From Acanthopleura granulata (lineage: Eukaryota; Mollusca; Polyplacophora; Chitonida; Chitonidae), in the NCBI GenBank assembly GCA_016165875.1, contig JABBOT010000080.1, forward strand, positions 45,001,272 through 45,065,271: DNA of 64,000 nt, written 5' to 3'. Both the position numbers and the translations under genes were made by a program. The notes under the pieces are model-generated. The model was not told the DNA's origin. It searched no databases and was given only the letters and a program-made list of their open reading frames with translations. Shown here one piece after another: positions 48,101-60,100 of the stretch; within the stretch, counting starts at the first letter, position 1; every line of letters starts with the position of its first letter.

Positions 48101-51100
48101 TGCATAGTCTGGCATTTTCAAGCCTGTAGAAACTCTTGAAAAACTAGGTGCATTTTACTCAGACAACCATAGATGTATGTCAGAAAATTGTCACAATAAA
48201 CAGAAGTAGTCTTATATTATTGCAGCTTCCCCTGCATTCCCTGCTTCTGAAGCCTTGTTCTGTCAAGAATAGGTCAACATTGCTCATGTGATTGTGCAGT
48301 CTTAAATTCGTCGAAAGATCACTTGTCTTTATTATGTATTATGTGCATATAAGCGTGTCACATGTGGGAAAGTTCATCAGTAATTTGGCAGAGGGCGGTG
48401 GTCTATCTCAGAAGTGAATAATTTATCACTATCAACAGTTAAATCTGACTGTCTGAAAAATAAGATTTTCTAATCTTTATTATGCATCAGATGCCTGGCA
48501 ATACCATAACCTTTTGATGTCTGTTAGACGTAAGAATACTGTATCTCCTTCGACATGCTCTACCCTTACATCGCAGATAAATTGAGGAATCACAAATTTA
48601 CACCATTCGTCTTGCCAACAGGTGTACAAGGCAGCCTTAAACCTGGAGCGAATGCTGTTGACAGAGTATGTTGGTGTTCACAAGTAAGTCTGCTTGTAGT
48701 AGGTGATTAGCAGTTATCCTGCCAGAGTTCGTGAAGAACTCATGCAAGTGAGTCAGGGGTTAAACTATTTTGAGCGTACACAGAAAAGTTTGTAACGAAG
48801 TAAATTATTCATTTATATTCCCATTCACAAGCATATGTTTGTGGACTTTTTTATGGTTATCTGTTCATTTATGTTTGGTGTTTTCAGAATTCCACGTCAT
48901 GATGTGATGTATGCTGTGGAGAAAACACTTGTTAATTTGTTGCATAAATCCAGTGACATGGTAAGAAAAATATTTCATAGTGAAATTTTCTGATGTCTGT
49001 ATTTTAGGAAAGGTAGTACTTTTTGTGGGTCTGTTGGTGAGAATCGCGAGAGACCCATTATAGAGGCATGAAAAAATGTGGAGAAATTTCTGGAAGTAGT
49101 TTCACTGAAGTACTCAGCATCAGTGTGTTGTGTGTTAGGCCCAATATTAGCTTCCTTTTGTGATGTTTTCTTCATTGTTTTGTTGTTAGTTGTTTTCAAT
49201 GATTATGCATTGAATAGAACTTTTAATTTTGTCTGGAGTGGTGCTCTCATTTATTATCCATTTAGTTTTATGTCTGGAAAGGTCATTTAATGCACATTTA
49301 ATGCTATTTTGAGGATGGTAACAGTAAGTGTCACATACCAGTTCATACCTTGACTGCCTGTGGTAGTGTATGTAGCAAAAAGATTTACATCGTGTAAGAT
49401 AGCCTACATGGATGTATTTAACAGTTCCTAATTGTATTTAGGCCTTCCTTGCATCAATCAAGCATTTGGGTAGTCACGAAAATGGTGGAAATAAGGAATA
49501 ACATGGAAATTAATTATCACACGGCAGTCATGCCATTTGATGTGACTCAGTCAGTTACGGCCCGAAAATAACAGACTGGATTTGAGTGAAAACCCCAATA
49601 GAGGGGATGTTAGTCCACCTAGATGAGCTCAGGGTGTTATTTTAAAATTCGGATATTCATCGCAACCCTGAGTCAATCACCCATACTCCAAGAATTCGCC
49701 GCAGATATCTGAACTCATAGTCGATAAATCTGCTTTCGATGAGGTCCGTGTTCGCATTTGACCTTTACCCCATGGGTTACTGCTCAAGAATACAGTCTGT
49801 GCAGATTTAAAGGCAATGTACAAGTCACACAGGAAGTGTCGCTCACGGTTGGAAAACATGCAAGTTTTGTAAGTCAAGAAGATTAAATAATCAAATTTGT
49901 CACACAAAATAAATATTGTCATCGAAATGATGAACACAAGATATAGCGTAGAGGCAAAAGTTTGTGAAAATCAGGCTTTTACAGTGGCAATCTCAAAGGC
50001 ACAAGTGTTGTCTTTCACAAGAGCGAAACAACAACCCCACCATTACTTTTTATTTTTTAATCAGCTTTGGTAGATGGTGGTTTTGCCACCCACAACCACC
50101 GAAAATGGTCTCCTGCTGGCTACTAATGAACACCCTGATATATAAACTTTTGTTACTAAGCAATCCCATCAAAAATTGGCTTCATAAGCAGAATTAATGG
50201 GATAATTATTATAAGATAAGAACATATTGGTTTCCTAGCAAAGCTCAAATGCAATTTTTGGCCTTTCATCCACTTTGCCTTTCATTTCAGGGTAACTTTA
50301 ATAGTTTCTCTGTGCACATGAGCACCTGCAGGCATTTGTTTGCTGTGATAAAATTTTAATGAGCACACTATAAAACAAATACCCTGAAATGTTTGCAGCT
50401 TTGTGGACAGACTTAATTCAGTATTGAAAGAAATGTGGTGCCCAGCTTCAGATGATTTTAAATGTTGAGTGTTACAGAAATATGTGATCTTCGGTTCATT
50501 TATTTATTTATTTCATTGGCGTTACATGCTGTACTCAAGAATATTTCACTTATATGATGGTGGCCAGTAGGAGGAAAGCAGACAGAGCCCGGGGCAAACC
50601 CGCGACCATCCCGCAGGTTGCTGGATTTTTGGTTTAGTTTACGTGTATATGCTTCCTGAAAATGCCCCTTCCCCATCCTCACAAATCACGTGTGATTCAA
50701 ATTAGCAATTTTTGCATAAAAAGTAACTGTTAGCTCTCATGTTGAATGATGAATATGTTAACTTCTTAGAAAATTTTATTTCATTTCATTGGAGTTAGCA
50801 GTTGAGTGATTCTGTGCAAGGTCTCAAGTCAGCTGACAATCTTGACACCACAATCAAGCGGTGCCAGGGTTTAGTTGACAAACTACATTGAGCTGATGCT
50901 CCTCACCAGTTATAGGCATATATTTGAAGGGCCCAAAGCCTGTAGCCAGCATCAGGCTGAAATTTTTCCCCAATACAAGCTTGACAACAGTTTATAATAA
51001 ACATTGTATTATGATGTGTTGCCTTGACTGTTACCACATAGAGCAGTGGTACAAATAATGAGGATATTTTGGACTAAGTTGGTGTTCACACTTACTAAAG

Positions 51101-54100
51101 AAACAGAAATGGTAAGGACTTAGTTGCAAAATTTTGTGAGAAGAAATGTCTTCAGTCTTGCGGTATATCACAATCTATCGTTCTAGTGCAGTGCATTCTC
51201 ATTAAACTAATATCATGAGCAGTGGAAGGATCGATCGACATAAAATGGTACATAGTGCTGCTACCGGGTCCTCCAATACTGACACAATATCGGATAGGCA
51301 CTTTTGCATGGAGAAGACTGACAAATTATACTGGAAGACAACTGATCACTGGTTACAAGAAAAATAAAATGAGAATAAGAGCAGTATACCCATTTCACAG
51401 CCCTTGGGCTCTAGTCTCATAAATGTTCACTAGTTTTCAGTACAAGATTCTTGCGTGAATCAAAGATACTTGTCTTCTATATTTCATTTATGAAGATGCA
51501 AAGATGCAGTGGTTCAAAAGTGTCAGAGTTGTGTCCAGAGAGCTAAGGAATTTTAATGACTTTAATCATTGATTGAGGAGAAGGTAAACCAGTTAATGTC
51601 CTGGAGTGCAGTGTACAATAATGATCATGTGAAATTACACAATAAGCTGAATATGAGGCCTTGTATAAATAATTTGAGCGTAAGTCTGCCAAGAAAATGT
51701 ATAGAAAAACACCTTGAAACAGTATACCATAGATTCACATTTTGGGCATATGTATGCCATTTAATTCTGCACTGTGGAATGACAGTCGTATGTAAGATGA
51801 TAAGACAATGTTCCTCTTTGATTTTGTAGGCTTTGAGAAACAGAGAAGCTGCTAAAGACTTCATCATTGAGATATCCAAATACAAGGAAGTGAAGGTATT
51901 AACAGTGTGACCATTAAATATTTAAATGGAGTAATGTTCTCAATACCTGCACTGCACTCCTCTGTAGGGGGAAGCAGTTTGGGGTCTACTGGTTCAGCTG
52001 CTTGTCTTGCTGTGGCTAGGACACTTGGGGTAATGGTTCAATTCCAACCTCAGAAATATTTGTCCTTCTTCTATTGATCTGTGGGCCTTGGTAAGAGCAT
52101 GTGGTATACGGTAAGTTGTAGATAACTTACGTTAGAAATAAGTTACTTGCCCAAAGGGTAGCCGCCTACTCAGATCACTCCAGCTTCCTCAGCCCAGGAG
52201 TAGGCTGCTCTGGTGGTGAATGTGACACATTATGAAGCGATAAACCATAATTAAGTACATGTATATAAATTTCTCCCTGGCACAAAGAGCTAAGTGACTT
52301 CCGCATGCTTTTCTCTCAGTTTGTTTTACGTCTTAGCACTGGTAGAATCCCTAAATTGGCCTCATTTCATGGCTTTAAGTAGGGGTTTAGATCTAGCATT
52401 TTTATTCTCAAGTAGTTGTAAATAAAGAATCACTTGACACTGTATTATAAAGTAACAGCTCTGACCTTTTATAAATTGTGAAAAGCAACCCTGTTCCTAA
52501 CATTAGCTTATGCTGATTGCAAGACATCTAACTTTTTAAGGTGCACACATTTTCTCTTGCTAGAAACACATGTGAAACACAAGTCTCAGTTAATATGACC
52601 TCTGTAGCACACCAGCAGTTAATGTAATATATAATTTCTGCATGATAATGCAGGTATATTTTATTCATCCTATTTATTCTGATTGTTCAGCCAACCCATG
52701 TGGTGCCTGTTGAGTGTGTCAAACCCTTCAAGCTGAACACAGGACCCCGCCTGGCTTTGAGTCGCACAGAAATTGTAGAACAGCTGTATCAGGAGCATGG
52801 ATTACAGGACAGGTGGGCTGTTGATGTGCTCCACATACTAACAGTCAGTCAGTGGTTGCCTGATAAAACAGGCGTCACATTTGTCACATTTTAAAGTCTG
52901 CTCAATTGGTTAGCACGCTAGCTAATGACCCAGAAGTTTTCCACCAATGCTTTCACTGTGAGTTCAATTCCAGCTCATGCTGGCTTCCTCTCCGGCTGTA
53001 CATGGGAAGGTCTGCCATCAACCTGCTTATGGTCATGGATTTCCCACAGACTCTGCCCAGTTTCCTTCTACCATAATGCTGGCCATTGTATAAGTGAAAT
53101 ATTCTTGAGTGCAGTGTAAAACACCAATCAAATAAATAAGTAAATTTAAAATCTGTTTAAAGATAAGTAAAAATGCAAAATTTTGAACATTCTAGGTGTA
53201 AATGCTTTTCTATCATCATTTATCTGCTGTTATAGCATTTATTTTACTGTAAGTGGTGTCTGATTTTTCTACTATGTTCTTTGTCGTGCTGGAATGTTTT
53301 CGCTCCTCATAGTTTACCTTTGCTTTTCCATTTGTGGTATTTTAAGTTTGCTGTAAATGTTGTCCAAGTTAAATCAGTTACGATTTACTGTGAATTGACA
53401 GCAGCCTGACAGTGGACAGTATCATGAGGTTCACGGTGCAGGCTTTACAACATAACAGTGGGGAGGTCCGCGAGGTCGCAGAGCGGATCATCAAGAAGCT
53501 GTACCAGGAAGTCGGCGCACCAATCAAGGATTATCTCCCCCCTGATGACGAGAAGACCCGCAAAAATACGCTCTACAGAATGCTGTTTGAGTACTTTGAC
53601 AAAGTGGATGGGAAACCCTCAAAAAGTGACTTTAAGGTATGGCCCCAGTAGATGGGTGTAGTCATTATTTTATATCTGAACTCTTGCTTCTTCCAGTATG
53701 TTGACTTGGAGTGACAGTATTAAGAAAAATGTGCTTTTTTCTCTTCCTGCTGTTTTGTTTAGCAGCGGAATACTTTGAACTTTGTTAATTGTCAATAGTT
53801 GTGGACAGACGTGTTTAGATCCATGCTATGTGTCGGCCAGACTTCGGACTGTATTTTGTGAGAGGTCGTGGCGGAGCAGTTAAAGGGGCTTTCAGTGATA
53901 GGTGCACTGCTCAGAGCTTTGACAGGGAATTAGTTCAATCCTTGGCTCTCACTGTTCACGGTGCCTTGGTGACACTGCACAATCTAACATTCATTGAAGA
54001 ACACTTGTCTTTCACCAATACGGCATACATACATGTAGCTGTACGCCGTTTGTGTGAAAAATTAATGAATTCCTGTGGTTTCCTCCACCTGTAAAACTGA

Positions 54101-57100
54101 CCACCGCTCTATAAGTATAAAATCGAAAAACTTAAGAACTACAACAACTAAATATACAAGGAACATAAAAGTGGACTGTATTTTCGAAAGCAATGAGGTG
54201 TGCTTTTTATTGTCAGAGTTAATGTGCTGTATTGCATGTATTTTGTCTTTCCAGAAGTCTAAGGCTGAGATAGAGGCTAAGAAGCAGGCAGAGATTGAGG
54301 AACTTCAGGCTCAGTTGCAGAAACTCAAGGACATGGCCTCTGGCAAAGCAGTAAGTGTCGGCTACATATTAGAGAGGCTTTACACCATCACGTGTACACT
54401 TAAGGGTACTGATTCCTCATCACTTAGTGTAGTCGTCCGTTGGCAGGTGTCATTCCCATGTATGTGCAATGGATCTCGGCCATCATACGTTATTACACAT
54501 ATATCATTACACATACAATATCTTATAGTTTTTACTTTATTCTGCCATCAAATAGGGCACTATTTACACACGATTGCTTACATTTTTGTGAGTAAAAATA
54601 CAAGTTTTCATTGAAAAACAAGCAGTAAAACAGAATTTACATAAAAAAAATCAAATCAGGCATGTGTAGCATATATGACCTTGAAGAACTATGACGGAAA
54701 CCGCAAAAGAGCAGTTTCTTTGTGTGCGAAAGCGAAAGGTTAGTTATCATATTCGTAGCCTTTTGGAAGCCTCTCTAAAGTCGCTTTTCAGGCCTAATGT
54801 TGCTTAGTCACGTGATTGGTTGAGAAATGCTCATTATCCAATCAGAATTTGCATGACTAATTCATGCAGCAGTACAAAATTCTGTTTAGCATTAAAAGAT
54901 CTGCGTAAAAATGGTCAAATTTCAGAATGGGGAAAACAAGGCCCGAGTAAAGGAGGTCGACAGCAGTGTGAAAAACAAATTGCGATGGGCTTGACAAAAG
55001 ATCTGTGACTCCTTGAGCGAAAGTAGAGAAAACATTGAGGAAGTAGTGGAAAAGTTGGCAGATTTCATCGCCAAATGCGACTTGCCAGGGCATCTCCTAG
55101 ACCCCCAACTAATTTCAGCTGATTTTGTCAAATTTTTTTTTCAAATATCATGAATTTCAGCTCATAATCTGGAAATTTTAGTTCATAATGTGAGAATTTT
55201 AGTTCTGAAAATTTGTTTCTACAGTGTCTCACTGAAGGGCAGAGACATGTACATGCAAGTATGGCTGTATTCTGGAGATAACTCCTACATGCAGCCCAGT
55301 AACTCACAGTTATCCTTGGGTGAACCCAGTGGCTGGAGTATTTATTTATTTATTTAGTTGATTGGTGTTTTACGATTCACTCGAGAATATTACACTTATC
55401 TGACAGAAGCCAGCATGATATTGGCAGGAAACCCACGACTATCTGCAGGTTACTGGTAGACCTTCCCACGTACAGCCGGAGAGGAAGCTGGCATGAGCTG
55501 GACTTAAACTCACAACGACAGCATTGGTGGCAGGCTTCAAGGTCATTATGCTGCACTGGCGCGCCAACCAACTGAGCCACGGAGGCCCCATGACCGAAGT
55601 AGTTCTGCCCTCCATCACAGTTATAATGCCATGATCATGTTACGTCCTGAAATGTTCAGAATAATGGTGGTGCAATTTCAAACATGTACATTTTCTCCAT
55701 TACTGCTAATCTCTCTCTCTCTTTCTGTTTTTATTCGTTTTAGCCTATCAATCAAGACGTGTTGAAAGATGACAAGAAAAAGAAGGTTTGTATATTACCA
55801 CTGTTTAACCACGTTTTATAACAGTTTATCTGCTGGATGTGTCAGCTGTAGCCATGTACATACATAGCAATATGTGGAAGAATCACTGTTGCAGTGCTTT
55901 GACTCGGTGATGTGATGTGACAACAAGCACTCAAGATGAGCTACAGGGATTCATACTGTGCCTTTTAAAACCTTACAGCACTCTCACTTAGTGGATGAAA
56001 TGATTAGGGCAGCTTAGATGAATAATGTGTATGTAACTGTTCTTCTCTGTATTTTACTTTTTCTTTCCTCTGAGGTTTGCATTGCATTGACATCAGTATT
56101 TACATTATGTTTTGCTTTTAATAATGATTTCTCTTGTAAGTGGAAGAAAAAAAATATATATGAATAGGCACCTGGTATGAATTGAAACTTTAAATAGAAA
56201 TTGCATGAGATTGAGGCTGCAACCAGCTGCGTGTAAGAATCTGTGACAACATGTACCAAGGGCTTAAATATGGAATAGCGTGTAGTTTGATCATTTGTGT
56301 AATATGTGTTCTGCCTCCTCACCAATAGATTCCTCTCTCTGGGAAACTCAGTCTTGTAACGTTGTCTAAAGTCAAACGTATGATGAAGGTAAATAGTTGC
56401 TTTGATCTTTCCAAAATGGCTTTTGTTCCACCTTCCAATATCTTGTTTGTTAGGGTTTAGAATGTATTGTTTTGTTGGCAGCTAAGTTTTATTGTTTTGT
56501 TGGCCCTTCCACAATTTATATTTTTGTAATTTATCTTTACCATTTGAATTGAGCATGTCTTTTACACATTAAGTATTTGGATTGGTGTATCAAGATGCAA
56601 GGAACATTTTAATTTCGTGAGAATTATATAGAATTGGAACTGTGTCCTCTCTAGGTTTTAATGATCTCCCCCTCACATGTAACCGTGAAAACAATGGTAA
56701 TGGACTGATATCCATAGGGAATTGTAAGCAGATAGTCAGAATGGTACATTTCTAGGCTTTAGTTATTGGTATGCCTGTTTGTATATATTGTATAAGAGTG
56801 CTGGAGAGCAGTTTCTAGATAAGTGCATAACCTTCCCTGGTTTTCCGCTGCCCTATGACGTTGATCATCTCAAACGTAAATAAGTTTGTTGTTGTTTCGA
56901 GACGGAGGCAAATATTTTCTCTTTCTTAAGCACCCGATAGCTGCAATTAAAACTTTGCATTATTCAAGTAATGCCAGCAGTGCCTTGTTTTGTTTTTTTG
57001 ACTGTTCAGTTTTGTTTTTATTATTAAAGTGCTGATCATTCTTGTTTTAAAGGAGACCGCTAAGAGAGTGCAACCAACAAACCAACCTAAACCTAAAGCC

Positions 57101-60100
57101 AGTAAACCACCTGTTGATGCTGATGATGATACGTCCACTATATTTAATATTGATAAGTAAGTTCAGTTTCTGCTTTTGAAATACACGAGACAGAATTTAA
57201 TAGTCCTTTGTCGTATCTATAGCGACATTCTACAATGCAAATCTATGGCATAAGTTGTTTTAAAATCACATTCAACTCCCCTTGTAAATCATGTGATTAA
57301 ACCCTGCTTACATGTATGTAGGTATACATCATATTTGCTGTGAAGGCAATCACTACACATATCGGTACGTCCTGATATTTGCTGAGGTAATCACTGCCCA
57401 TGTAGGTACACATCATGATATATGTTAAGGTAATCACTGCTCATGTAGGTACATCATCATATTTGTTATAGTAACCATAGCACATATCATGTTGAGGTAG
57501 TCACTGCATATGTAGGTAAGTCTTGAGATTTGCAAAGGTAATCATTGTACCTGTAAATGTAAAGTTGAGTCCTGTGATTTGTCGCTGTCAATTCAGCAGG
57601 GGTTTCAGGGCTTATATGTTTAAGAATGTTGTTGTGGATGTGTAGATATATATTATCATCTTCTTCATTTCTCCACCCATTGTATCCAGTAAGCAATCCA
57701 TCGTTAGTTAGTAGAATTTAGATCAATCCTTTCTTTACTTATACATATTTATGTAGACAGTTTTTCATTTGTTCGTACACGTTATTTCATGCTGCAGTGA
57801 GTCATCTGAAAAGTAAGTAATGATGGAATTATATCCCTGTGTGTTGTATTTCCAGATTTACTCACGAATAAATTTTTGTACAAATCACTGCTTCCTGTGT
57901 GAACACCATCTCAACCTTATAGAACCCATTCATTGGTACACTACAGTCATTTTCTATATTGTTTGCCACACCATTTTCTGCCTAAATTGTTGTGATGTTC
58001 TGCATTGAAATTACTGCACCTTTTCAATATTTATATGGATAGATGTGTAAATAGTAATAATGAGAAAGCAAATGTCAAGTAAATTTCGTGCATACGTGTT
58101 AAGTCTCTGAACACATGACCAGTAATACAAAATTGTTAATATTAGACTGGTTAAAATGTTATTTGAGTGTATACAGTGGCAGAAAAATCATTTGAGGTTT
58201 CACCATGATAACCTGATTACAGACCAGTGCTTTCACACTTCACCTTTTTGAACACCTTGCACGTCTTTCTTTAAATGTTCAAAAAAGTAAAACCATAAAT
58301 GTGTTGTGTGTACAATTTTATTAATATCTCACACATAATGACCACAGTTCTCCCTCCCCTCTACATATGTTGCCTTACATGTATGTGCAAAACAAGAGTC
58401 TTCACAGTTTTTACCCCTCGGCCAGTATTTGCCTGGTGGTCCCTTTGTTTAGGTCATTGGGGTTGTTAAAGTTGAATGTTATGAAAGGGTTGTTAACATG
58501 ACGGGTTGAAATTTGTAACTAAGTTTACTAAACATACAAAATATGTAAACCTAGGCATGTGGATGAACCCTATTTAATTTCAGTGTTCCATGACTGATCC
58601 GTATTCCATCTTACTGTGTGTATGTTTGTCTGTCTGGTCATTTCCATGGTGAACAACGTATATTGTATGCCTTGAACAGGCTGACTTCAGTTTACGAAAT
58701 CTATACCACACACTTTGTCATGAGAAAGAACCTTACTGATTTTCAGTGACCTTGTCCTATTAATTGCCCCTGCCCATGCATCCATTTCCCATTAAACTTT
58801 TTGAACTATTGAGTCCATTACCGCTCTTAGATCTTGTTTAACACTTGAAATGCTACATCTACACTATTAGCCACTGGGAAGAACCCTATTTTCAACAAAT
58901 TTTAATATCATGTTTGTGTTGTTTTTTTTTTCAAGATTGTTTGGGTCCTTAAAAATTAATATTTTGAAAGGCTTGTTAGCATGAATGTTTTTTTTTTTTT
59001 TTTTTTTTTAATTTGTGTCCAAAGTTTATTAAAGTAACATGAAATATGCATCTAGAGGAATCCTATTTAATTTCAATGGTCCACTGCCTACTGTTTACCC
59101 ATCTGTCCAGCTGTTTGTCCCTGTTCAACCCATGCTCACCGAACTTACATTAGGAAGAACCCTGTTGATTTGCAGTGATCTGAATGGTTATTTTTACTGC
59201 CATCAACAGACATATTAATCAAGGGAATACTTTCATATGGATTGTGGACAAGAATTCAGCCAGAAAATTTGTCGTGGTGTAAACTGAGATGTTGCGACCA
59301 ATGAGAAAGTACATGTAGTCTCATGTTAAATGTTATCCATCTTGTAAGTTCCCATAAACAAGATCTACACATGCCTGTATTACAAATGCGCCTTATAGGT
59401 TACATGTCTGTAGAGTCAAAGGCCCAGGCACCTCCCACCAATGCGATTGTTGTGAGTTCATGTTCAGCTCATGCTAGCTTCCTCTCCGACCGTACGTTGG
59501 AACGTCCACCTGCAATCAGTGTGGTGGGTTTCTCTTTAGTTGGGGCCGATATTGCAACACGTAGTTGATCTGTTTTTCCAGTACATGTATTTTCTGTGGG
59601 GAGAGAAATGATGGTTTCACGGAGGAGGGGCTGGATGTCCATTACTGGAAAAGCTGTCCTATGCTGAAGAGATGTGCCAACTGCAAGCAGGTGTGTACAT
59701 GGACATGTATGTAAGGAATAGTACAGCTGTCAGCCTGCAAAGTGGTCATCTGTTTACTGGCGCTTTGTGAGTTGTTCTGAGGAGTTCTGAGAAAATGACC
59801 ATGTTTTCAGATATTAATCTTTGATTAGAAAGCCCTGAATTCATGTGAGATTTATCTGTTTTGCAGAATAAATGGGAATGTTTCCTATCCTGAAAACAAC
59901 CTGAAGAAATTAGAATTATTCTATCCTTTTCTGACTAGTGAAGATTATCATTAATTGGGCATACATCTTTCTCCATTAAGTTGACTCAGAGGTAACCTTA
60001 ATCGGTCTTCAGTTTGTTAAATAATGCTCCAACAGCACAACAAGGCACAATTTGTCTCACAAATGTTCAGATTGTTATAATTTCACAAAGTGATATCAGT

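Noticed and set aside
54075..54614. 179-codon frame
   Set aside because: It is CEP104 coding exon 21 (54255-54350) read through into the flanking introns. Only the exon part is real.
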